Positions 11,160 to 19,342 of a stretch of 64,000 nucleotides of DNA are shown piece by piece. The position numbers were made by a program, and so were the translations under genes. Location of the stretch: NCBI GenBank assembly GCA_902728285.1, contig CACVBU010000367.1, positions 1,240,001 to 1,304,000 of the forward strand, in the 5' to 3' direction. The DNA is from Clytia hemisphaerica (lineage: Eukaryota; Cnidaria; Hydrozoa; Leptothecata; Clytiidae). The stretch's first letter is position 1; each line of letters begins with the position of its first letter. The notes under the pieces were generated by a model. The model was not told the DNA's origin, did not search any database, and saw only the letters and a program-made list of their open reading frames with translations.

Positions 11160-11383
11160 AGATTTTGGTTGACGATGATGATGATGTCAACATTGAAAAT
11201 CTTGATGAATCAGAAAGATGTGTCATTTGTTGTTCCAGACGTAAAAATGCAACCATTGTTCACGGAAACACTGGTCATGTTTGCTGTTGCATATCATGTG
11301 CTAACACTATGCAACAGAGAGGCGACAACTGTCCCATTTGCAGGGCACCAATTGATCTTGTAATTAAGCAATTTAATTCTTGA
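11160..11383 (+). CDS. C-terminal exon of an Mdm2-like RING E3 ubiquitin ligase
   Basis: The exon follows TTGATTTAG, enters in phase 1 and ends in TGA after 74 codons. An acidic stretch (DDDDD) precedes a RING: CVIC at about 11219, then KNATIVHGNTGHV, CISC, CPICRAPIDLVI and a short tail IKQFNS. The two His in VHG..TGH, the C2H2C4 order and the stop a few residues after the last zinc ligand are the hallmarks of the Mdm2/Mdm4 C-terminal RING, which recruits E2 enzymes, dimerises through its tail and ubiquitinates p53-family proteins. IAP and Mex3 RINGs lack the KNxxIVHGxTGH signature. The p53-binding domain and RanBP2 zinc finger are not in the window, so orthology rests on the RING alone. Confidence 0.75.
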
Positions 11384-11523
11384 ATGGAAATTGTCAAGAT
11401 TGTATACAATGGTGCACTATCTATCCAAAATGTAATATGACACAATTTTCCTACACAAAAGGTTGGTACAAAAAAAAGAAAATTCAGATCAGATGCAGGT
11501 TGATTAATATGGCAGAATACAGG

Positions 11524-11818
11524 CCCGGGGGGGGGGTACTAGGGCAAAATGGGTTACGGGGATGCTCCGCTGGTCAGGGTACCTTTTTTAACCTCCACGA
11601 GTCCCAGGTAGGGTCGCAAAAACACCAAAATAGAAAAATCAGTCCCTCGTAGGGTGCCTATTTTTGGAAAATTTGGGGAAATAGTAGAAAATTTTGCAAT
11701 TTAAGTCCCATTCAGGGTCACTTTTTTCGCAAATTTCGAGTCCCACGTAGGGTCCATTTTTCGAACCTCAGCGGAGCACCCCCGTCGGTCGACAAGGGTA
11801 GTACCCCCCCCCCCCGGG
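11524..11818. mobile_element. MITE with CCCGGGGGGG ends and 8-bp target duplication
   Basis: A 295-bp element bounded by CCCGGGGGGGGGGTAC and its inverse, flanked by a perfect AATACAGG duplication (11516-11523 and 11819-11826). Inverted similarity continues inward to GGGGxTGCTCCGCTG. Internally there are repeated AGTCCCxxGTAGGGTC motifs. The 8-bp duplication points to hAT-like mobilisation. It lies about 140 bp downstream of the RING exon stop. Confidence 0.85.
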
Positions 11819-11826
11819 AATACAGG

Positions 11827-12345
11827 GCTTAGATTTTTGAGAAGAATCCACTGGGATACAATATTTTGAAGGAAAACTAGGAGATTCTGCGGAAAATTGC
11901 ATTAATGCGAAAACTTTGCATGGCACTGTTGATTTTTCACGTAAAAACTGGTTTTCCAAATTTGGATTTGGATTAAACTGATTAGATGTAGCGTTAGAAT
12001 GTTTATGATGAAAGCTTTGTTTTGTTATTCACAATCTTCTGATCAATTTATTAGAATTTCTGGTTTCAATCAATCTCTCTTCTTTTCACTTCACGTTTTT
12101 GTCTGCGTTTTCATTATACTATTTTTGCCATTTGTTTCCTATTTTCTTACATCATTCTTAAGGCCCTCAGCATGTTATTTGCTTATTTAAGTATGTCAAA
12201 ATAGTCACCGTTGATGAAAAACGTCATGTCATGAAAACAGGGAAAAATATTGAGACTTTTACATTCTCCTTCATAAACGAAATGAACATAAACTCACAAA
12301 TTATTGTTATTATATTTTAAAAAATCTTTTGATTATCTATTCTAG
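11827..12345. other. Intergenic, nothing recognised
   Basis: AT-rich. It ends in a plausible 3' splice site (GATTATCTATTCTAG, base 12345). No RNA gene or repeat recognised. Confidence 0.45.
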
Positions 12346-12666
12346 ATAAGCATAAATATAATGGCTTCTCAGCCCTCAACTAAGATATCGATGTCAGAAA
12401 TGAATACTGGTCAACGAATATTGAGGTATTTGATCATCAAGAAAGAGAATCTAAAAAGAATACTGTTCTTTGGTTTGGATATCTTGAAGAATACAAGTGT
12501 AGCTTCACCAAATATTGCTCGTAAACATTTTAACCTCTCCAAATATGGTCATTGCTGTAAACTGGTCTTTCCAGAACGTCTAAATGGTACAGCAGTAAAC
12601 GTAACAGAATCTTACTTTTATGATATGAAAGGGTTATTTTATGTTGTTTGTATTCAATTATTATAA
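12346..12666 (+). CDS. Unrecognised protein, upstream exon(s)
   Basis: An open frame follows a splice-like TCTAG; ATG is at 12361 and the frame is also open back to 12346. It encodes about 100 residues beginning MASQPSTKISMSEMNTGQ, with a basic stretch and a His/Cys-containing segment (ARKHFNLSKYGHCCKLVFP). It probably splices out near 12632-12634 (ATGAAAG|GGTTATT), because the continuing frame soon stops. The only obvious acceptor before the next exon (12674) would give an intron of about 42 nt, which is implausibly short; the duplication breakpoint at 12648 lies inside it, so the intron may have been altered. I do not recognise the family. Confidence 0.45.
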   Translation: MSINIMASQPSTKISMSEMNTGQRILRYLIIKKENLKRILFFGLDILKNTSVASPNIARKHFNLSKYGHCCKLVFPERLNGTAVNVTESYFYDMKGLFYVVCIQLL

Positions 12667-12676
12667 TTTCAAAGAG

Positions 12677-12803
12677 CAAATTGCGATTGTCAGGAGTTGT
12701 TTTGAGGAATGGTCAGCTATGGATATCACAGACAAGTTACCACAATTTTTGAAAATTGATATGGGGGATATATTGAATGAGAAGTTTGAACCTGAAGTTA
12801 TTG
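12677..12803 (+). CDS. Unrecognised protein, small exon candidate (copy 1)
   Basis: The frame QIAIVRSCFEEWSAMDITDK is open from an AAAG acceptor region (12671-12676) to a GTGAAA donor at 12804. It looks helical and coding-like. The next acceptor (TTCTTCTACAG, ending 12878) would define a 75-nt intron, but the phases disagree: the donor leaves one base while the downstream frame starts cleanly at 12879. Either another junction is used or the gene has a one-base lesion, which is then shared by both copies. Confidence 0.35.
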
Positions 12804-12878
12804 GTGAAAACCGAACTATTTGCTGCTGTAAATGTATTGACAAACCAGGACAAACAACATAGTGATTTTCTTCTACAG

Positions 12879-13865
12879 GATGGTCAACCTGCATTAAATG
12901 CCAAGGAGGCGATCATTTCTGATAAGTCCCATATATCCAAACATGTATTAATACCAACATTGGAAGACCTCAACAAAAGTGTATTTGAAATACCAGGAAA
13001 ATCTCGCAGTGATTCATTTAGCCGTAAACAAGGCAACATTCAGCCAGCAGAATATACACCAGATTTAATTTTAAAGAAGAATAACCAAGAAATGTGGAAG
13101 AAACTTGATGAAGTGATGCTCACTAGAAGTACACAGACATCTATTGCAACAAAGGATGCCCACATTCAAACTGAATCTGATATTAAGATCTCGAAACCAT
13201 TGGCTATGAGCATGGCTACACAAACAGAAAACAAGAAAAGAAAATTACAGACAATACCTACCTTGGATTCCAACAACCACCATCAGAGTTCACTCAATCT
13301 TCTAGAATCCATGTCTAACATATTGCAAGAATATGTCAGTAAATATCTAGACGATATTTTCTTCTTCAAAGTGTACAGTCTAGTTGATTCCTTTCTCTAT
13401 CTACTCAAGGATGAACTTAACCTGGTTATTTCCACAACCACAGGGATTTTCCCTTTTCATTTAATGCTGGATTATGCTAATATCAAGAAATCAAATATCC
13501 CAAAGAACCTTCATAGTAACTTGAACCTCTATTACCAGGATGGCTTATTGAATTTGTTCAGCAAATGGCTTGGCATGCAGTTCTGTAACTTTAGATCCAC
13601 CATTTCCAACCAAATTGGTGAATATAAAAAATTGTTAATTCAGAGTAACCAATTTTTACCACCTGCTTTAAAAGTTTTGAACGAAGAAAAATTATTCCCA
13701 ATTTGTATGGTCATGTTTTTGAACCATTGGTTGAATAAGAGACTTGAGGATGAGGAGTTTCAATATTCTAAAATTTTGTTGGTTTTGGAATTGATGAATG
13801 ATGAATTGTTAACAGGTGTTGGTCACGTGGTCTATGCTAAGTTAAAAAGTATTCGATCGATGTGA
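12879..13865 (+). CDS. Unrecognised scaffold-like protein, long last exon (copy 1)
   Basis: From a good acceptor (TTCTTCTACAG) the frame runs to TGA at 13865, about 328 residues. The frame upstream of 12879 back to an ATG at 12777 overlaps the small exon and is probably not used. The first half is polar and holds three TQT-type motifs (RSTQTSI, AHIQTES, MATQTEN) of the sort bound by dynein light chain LC8. The second half is hydrophobic and helical (YLDDIFFFKVYSLVDSFLYL; LNEEKLFPICMVMFLNHWL) with no transmembrane pattern I would defend. It is repeated, with identical protein, at 16146-17132. Family and function unknown; a transposon origin is not excluded but no transposase or RT motif is visible. 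Confidence 0.55.
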   Translation, partial: DGQPALNAKEAIISDKSHISKHVLIPTLEDLNKSVFEIPGKSRSDSFSRKQGNIQPAEYTPDLILKKNNQEMWKKLDEVMLTRSTQTSIATKDAHIQTESDIKISKPLAMSMATQTENKKRKLQTIPTLDSNNHHQSSLNLLESMSNILQEYVSKYLDDIFFFKVYSLVDSFLYLLKDELNLVISTTTGIFPFHLMLDYANIKKSNIPKNLHSNLNLYYQDGLLNLFSKWLGMQFCNFRSTISNQIGEYKKLLIQSNQFLPPALKVLNEEKLFPICMVMFLNHWLNKRLEDEEFQYSKILLVLELMNDELLTGVGHVVYAKLKSIRSM

Positions 13866-13957
13866 TCATTTTGCATCACGTTTCATTGTAATTATACCTA
13901 CTTTGTACAGACAAGTTTTTCAAATATTTTTGGACCTACCTAAGGTAGTCCTTTAAA

Positions 13958-14585
13958 TTAACCCTTGTCCGTTCGTTCGTTCGTTCGTTCGTCTGTTCGT
14001 CTGTTGCCAGCTTTTCTCGGGATTGGCTCATTAGTTTTTTCTAATTTTTTGCACAATGATGCAAAATGGCAATGCCCAAAATGTGACGGAGCACGATTTT
14101 CGAAAAAAAAATTTTTCCGGCCAAAAATGGCGGAAATATGCTGGAAAAACTGGTTTTTCGGCATTTTCTCGAGATTTCATCATTAGTTTTTTCTGATTTT
14201 TTGCTCAAAGATGCGTATCAACAATGCCCAAAACATAGCCTAGTCCGATTTTTGAGAAAAAAATTTTTCCGGCCGAAAATGCCGGAAATCGCCGTTTTTC
14301 TGGATTTTCCTTAGACTTTTCCTTATAATTGGTTGTTTTTTCATTCAAAAAGATTATTAATAGCAATGCCCACCATCAAGCATGTTTCAATTTTCAATAA
14401 AATTGATATTTGAAGCCGGAACTTTCTAAAAATCGCCGGAACAGCCGATTTTCGCCGGAAAAACGGTATTTCTTGAATTTCTTGAGCTGTACTTTATATT
14501 TTTTCATGAAATTTTGCACACTGATGCAAAATGTCAATACCTAAATTGTGACGGAGCCCGATTTTCGAAAAAATTCATTTCCGGC
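13958..14585. repeat. 470-bp satellite, first block
   Basis: After a TTCG microsatellite (13973-14003), CCGG-rich sequence begins. Landmarks GCACAATGATGCAAAATGGC (14050) and GCACACTGATGCAAAATGTC (14515) recur about 466 bp apart. Inside, TTTTTCCGGCC.AAAATGCCGGAAAT segments form roughly 95-bp sub-repeats. Confidence 0.8.
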
Positions 14586-14639
14586 AAGGATTGTAAATTC
14601 ACATTCTTTGCTTAATATAATATACAAAATATTTAGTCA

Positions 14640-15330
14640 ATTATGATGTATCGGATGGAAATATGTAGCATTTTAACAGAGATTTCATTTCCATAAGGGT
14701 GGATGTAAACAAATCTCAGACTGAAATGATTTTGTTTTTCCAGGAATATTCACAGAATACTATCACTTCAAAAAAATTTGGGTCCATGTCTATTGTCATT
14801 TTAGAGCAATTTTTATTCAAAAACGGGGTTTTTGCTTGAAACGTTGTATTTTAGCCAGTTTTAACACATATTTCAATTCCATAATGGCGGATATACCCAA
14901 ATCCTAAACCCAAACAATTTTGATTTCCCTGGAGTATTTCCAGAAGACTATCACTGCAAAAAGATTTTAGGTTCATGTCTATTGCCATTTTTAAGATTTT
15001 TTGAGTCAAAAATTGGATTTTTGATTGAAATATTGCGTTTTAGCAGGAATTTCCATTCCAAAATGGTGGATATACCCAAATCCCAAGCCCAGATGACTTT
15101 GATTTTCCTGTAGTATTTCCAGAATACTTTCACTGCAAGAAAATTTGGACTCATGTCTATTGACATTTTAGAGATTTTTTCAGTCCAAATTTGGGTTTTT
15201 GGCCTGAAAAATGGCTATTAGCAGGGATTTTATTTCCATAATGGCGGACATAGACCCATCCCAGACGCAAATGATTTTGATTTCCCTGGAGTATCTCCAG
15301 TATACTATCACTGCAAAAAAAATTTCAGTC
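14640..15330. repeat. 178-188-bp tandem repeat, four copies
   Basis: CCATAATGGCGGATATA-type landmarks lie at about 14692, 14880, 15058 and 15236. Each is followed by CAAATGATTTTGATTTCC, a CCAG.ATACTATCACTGCAAA segment and CATGTCTATTG.CATTTT. The copies are clearly diverged. The array sits in the spacer between the two copies of the duplicated gene segment. Confidence 0.85.
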
Positions 15331-15914
15331 AGCATTTAAACTCAGTTTGTAGAAGCTTGCCTTAAAGAATGCTATTTTTTGAGAAATATGATTTTTTTTT
15401 GCTAAAAAGCGATTTTTGAAGACGCCATTATGATTTTTTGAAAAAAGTGAAAAACTTGAAATTCATTTTGCTTAAAGACTTTATTGAAGACTTCCATCTC
15501 TGGAAATTTGAGGCATGTGAATCGATAAGTTTAAAGTTTATGAGCTTGCAAAATTGGCCTTAAAAAGCATTTTGCTACCCAAAATTGGCTTAAAACGGCT
15601 CTTTTAGGGCTCTAATGGGCACAATTTTCAATCCAATATGATTATTTTGTTGTTTCTTCATAAAATTTAGTACAGCAAGTGAAAAAAATAAGATTTGCAA
15701 TAGTTTTGACATATTTACAGGCCTGAAAAGGCCAGAAAATGCCATTTTTTCCAATTTTTGCCTGTAGTGCGAATCAGTACCCCCAGGGGGGTTCGGCCAA
15801 TTTTGAACTTCTGACCTTAAAAATTGCGCAGAATGCCTCACAATAGGTTAAATTTTCATAAAAAAACACTACATCTTGAATTTTCTGACTTTGACATTTG
15901 ACGCCCCACCCTAG
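15331..15914. other. Spacer before second duplication copy
   Basis: T-rich sequence without a supported gene. It contains CCCCCAGGGGGG near 15780 and ends at the duplication junction 15914/15915. Confidence 0.5.
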
Positions 15915-17852
15915 TTGTATTCAATTATTATAATTTCAAAGAGCAAATTGCGATTGTCAGGAGTTGTTTTGAGGAATGGTCAGCTATGGATATCACAGAC
16001 AAGTTACCACAATTTTTGAAAATTGATATGGGGGATATATTGAATGAGAAGTTTGAACCTGAAGTTATTGGTGAAAACCGAACTATTTGCTGCTGTAAAT
16101 GTATTGACAAACCAGGACAAACAACATAGTGATTTTCTTCTACAGGATGGTCAACCTGCATTAAATGCCAAGGAGGCGATCATTTCTGATAAGTCCCATA
16201 TATCCAAACATGTATTAATACCAACATTGGAAGACCTCAACAAAAGTGTATTTGAAATACCAGGAAAATCTCGCAGTGATTCATTTAGCCGTAAACAAGG
16301 CAACATTCAGCCAGCAGAATATACACCAGATTTAATTTTAAAGAAGAATAACCAAGAAATGTGGAAGAAACTTGATGAAGTGATGCTCACTAGAAGTACA
16401 CAGACATCTATTGCAACAAAGGATGCCCACATTCAAACTGAATCTGATATTAAGATCTCGAAACCATTGGCTATGAGCATGGCTACACAAACAGAAAACA
16501 AGAAAAGAAAATTACAGACAATACCTACCTTGGATTCCAACAACCACCATCAGAGTTCACTCAATCTTCTAGAATCCATGTCTAACATATTGCAAGAATA
16601 TGTCAGTAAATATCTAGACGATATTTTCTTCTTCAAAGTGTACAGTCTAGTTGATTCCTTTCTCTATCTACTCAAGGATGAACTTAACCTGGTTATTTCC
16701 ACAACCACAGGGATTTTCCCTTTTCATTTAATGCTGGATTATGCTAATATCAAGAAATCAAATATCCCAAAGAACCTTCATAGTAACTTGAACCTCTATT
16801 ACCAGGATGGCTTATTGAATTTGTTCAGCAAATGGCTTGGCATGCAGTTCTGTAACTTTAGATCCACCATTTCCAACCAAATTGGTGAATATAAAAAATT
16901 GTTAATTCAGAGTAACCAATTTTTACCACCTGCTTTAAAAGTTTTGAACGAAGAAAAATTATTCCCAATTTGTATGGTCATGTTTTTGAACCATTGGTTG
17001 AATAAGAGACTTGAGGATGAGGAGTTTCAATATTCTAAAATTTTGTTGGTTTTGGAATTGATGAATGATGAATTGTTAACAGGTGTTGGTCACGTGGTCT
17101 ATGCTAAGTTAAAAAGTATTCGATCGATGTGATCATTTTGCATCACGTTTCATTGTAATTATACCTACTTTGTACAGACAAGTTTTTCAAATATTTTTGG
17201 ACCTACCTAAGGTAGTCCTTTAAATTAACCCTTGTCCGTTCGTTCGTTCGTTCGTTCGTCTGTTCGTCTGTTGCCAGCTTTTCTCGGGATTGGCTCATTA
17301 GTTTTTTCTAATTTTTTGCACAATGATGCAAAATGGCAATGCCCAAAATGTGACGGAGCACGATTTTCGAAAAAAAAATTTTTCCGGCCAAAAATGGCGG
17401 AAATATGCTGGAAAAACTGGTTTTTCGGCATTTTCTCGAGATTTCATCATTAGTTTTTTCTGATTTTTTGCTCAAAGATGCGTATCAACAATGCCCAAAA
17501 CATAGCCTAGTCCGATTTTTGAGAAAAAAATTTTTCCGGCCGAAAATGCCGGAAATCGCCGTTTTTCTGGATTTTCCTTAGACTTTTCCGTATAATTGGT
17601 TGTTTTTTCATTCAAAAAGATTATTAATAGCAATGCCCACCATCAAGCATGTTTCAATTTTCAATAAAATTGATATTTGAAGCCGGAACTTTCTAAAAAT
17701 CGCCGGAACAGCCGATTTTCGCCGGAAAAACGGTATTTCTTGAATTTCTTGAGCTGTACTTTATATTTTTTCATGAAATTTTGCACACTGATGCAAAATG
17801 TCAATACCTAAATTGTGACGGAGTCCGATTTTCGAAAAAATTCATTTCCGGC
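15915..17852 (+). repeat. Segmental duplication, copy 2 (1,938 bp)
   Basis: Near-exact copy of 12648-14585. It lacks the upstream exon at 12346-12666, so this gene copy begins inside the intron and is 5'-truncated unless spliced from elsewhere. Beyond 17852 the satellite continues with further units, whereas copy 1 switches to unrelated sequence at 14586. Confidence 0.95.
16146..17132 (+). CDS. Unrecognised scaffold-like protein, long last exon (copy 2)
   Basis: Same protein as 12879-13865, with the same acceptor (CTACAG ending 16145), same TQT motifs and same stop. The small exon candidate corresponds to 15944-16070. Because the upstream exon is missing from this copy, it could serve as an alternative terminal exon of the gene starting near 12346, or be a silent copy. 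Confidence 0.5.
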   Translation, partial: DGQPALNAKEAIISDKSHISKHVLIPTLEDLNKSVFEIPGKSRSDSFSRKQGNIQPAEYTPDLILKKNNQEMWKKLDEVMLTRSTQTSIATKDAHIQTESDIKISKPLAMSMATQTENKKRKLQTIPTLDSNNHHQSSLNLLESMSNILQEYVSKYLDDIFFFKVYSLVDSFLYLLKDELNLVISTTTGIFPFHLMLDYANIKKSNIPKNLHSNLNLYYQDGLLNLFSKWLGMQFCNFRSTISNQIGEYKKLLIQSNQFLPPALKVLNEEKLFPICMVMFLNHWLNKRLEDEEFQYSKILLVLELMNDELLTGVGHVVYAKLKSIRSM

Positions 17853-18560
17853 CGAAAATGTCGGAAATATGCCGGAAAAACTGGTTTTTTGGCATTTTCT
17901 CGAGATTTTATCATTAGTTTTTTCAGATTTTTTGCTCAAAGATGCGTATTAACAATGCTCAAAACATGGCCGAGTCCGATTTTTAAGAAAAATTTTTTTC
18001 CGGCGGAAAATGCCTGAAATATGCCGGAAATCGCCGTTTTTCTAGATTTTCATTGGACTTTTCCGTATAATTGGTTGTTTTTTCATTCAAAAACATTATC
18101 AATAGCAATGCCCACCATCAAGCATGTTTCAATTTTCAATAAAATTGATTTTTGAAGCCGGAACTATTTTAAAAGTCGCCGGAACAACCTATTTTCGCTG
18201 GAAAGACAGTATTTCTTGAATTTCTCGAGCTGTACTTTATATATTTTTATGAAATTTTTGCACACTGATGCAATATGACAATACCTAAAATGTGACGGAC
18301 TTTGTTGTGACTTTTTCTCGAATTTTCATTTATAGTTTTTTTCTGATTTTTTGCAGAAAGATGCGTATTCGCAATGCTCAAAAAATGGCCGAGTTCGATT
18401 TTTGAGAAAAAAATTTTTCCGGTTGCCGGAAATCGCCGTTTTTGCAGATTTTCATTGGATTTTTTCCTTGTATTTCTATGTTTTTTCACACAAAAACATT
18501 ATTGATAACAATGCTCACCATCAAGCATGATTCAATTGTCAATAAAACTGATTTTTGCGA
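17225..18560. repeat. 470-bp satellite, second block (three units)
   Basis: After the TTCG microsatellite (17240-17270), landmarks with GCACA.TGATGCAA lie at about 17317, 17782 and 18258, a period of about 466-474 bp. CATCAAGCATG.TTCAATT recurs at about 17640, 18116 and 18522. Sub-repeats rich in TTTTTCCGGC and GCCGGAAATCGCCG fill each unit. The first part belongs to the segmental duplication; the rest is extra. Confidence 0.85.
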
Positions 18561-18930
18561 CCAGAACTTCCTATTTATTTTTTCCCTACAACCTTCTCTC
18601 TCCCCCCATCAACAATCAATGATGAATTTATTGTGTTGTGTATTTTCGCTAAATGCTATATTTTCTGACTGATTTTTTTCATTTTTCTTTTCGCATTGCT
18701 ATCAATGCTAACTAACTTTCATCATCAGGTAGGTCCATTCAGCATGTTGCTTGTTTTACTTATAATAAAATAAATTTTACCTTATCGGGGGAAAAAATGT
18801 CGAGGGAAAGTGACGAAATTTTGAGGGGGTGACGAAATTTTCCCCCGACGAATTTTTTCCCCGATATTTTATCACCTGACCAAAACTTTTACCCAGCAAT
18901 TTTTTTATCCCCCAAAACTCTTACCCCGAC

Positions 18931-19051
18931 TAAACAATTATGTCCTTCTTTGTACTTATTTTTCAGTTAAAGAATGTATAATATCTAAACGAAAAGAATA
19001 AGATATGAAATATAACACAAATTAGCCGTAATATAAAGCCGTAGTCCTACA
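18931..19051 (-). repeat. 3' LTR of Ty3-type element
   Basis: Starts TGTAGGACTACGG and ends AATTGTTTA on the minus strand. One mismatch to the other LTR. Confidence 0.9.
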
Positions 19052-19342
19052 TCTCCCCCCAGATCGTTAAGTCACAACGTGAGGAGCGATCTAAAAAGTT
19101 AAAGTTAATATGTGATCAGTCCCAAAAAAGTTCTGAAAAAGGTATTAGATCACAATTCAAGTCCTTGTCACCAATCAACATAAACAACAACGAGAGTTCA
19201 AAGTTCAATAAAGTAAAGTGCATCCAGTTCAAACAAAACGAGAGTGGTGTAACAAACCAACGACTCAAATCCATGTGCAATGCATTAAATGTCTTTGCAT
19301 AAAGTCCATATAAACAGTCTCTTTAAGTTCATAAAAGCAATA

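Larger units (their letters stand above)
12648..14585 (+). repeat. Segmental duplication, copy 1 (1,938 bp)
   Basis: Bases 12648-14585 recur at 15915-17852, offset 3,267 bp. I noticed only a few substitutions (a T/G near 14330 versus 17590; a C/T near 14557 versus 17823). The unit includes the small exon, the last exon, the 3' flank and the start of the satellite. Breakpoints are sharp on both sides. Confidence 0.95.

Noticed and set aside
12777-12878. Upstream extension of the scaffold-like protein frame (MRSLNLKLLVK...)
   Set aside because: It overlaps a better exon candidate in another frame and a stop lies directly upstream; the acceptor at 12878 is a more natural exon start.
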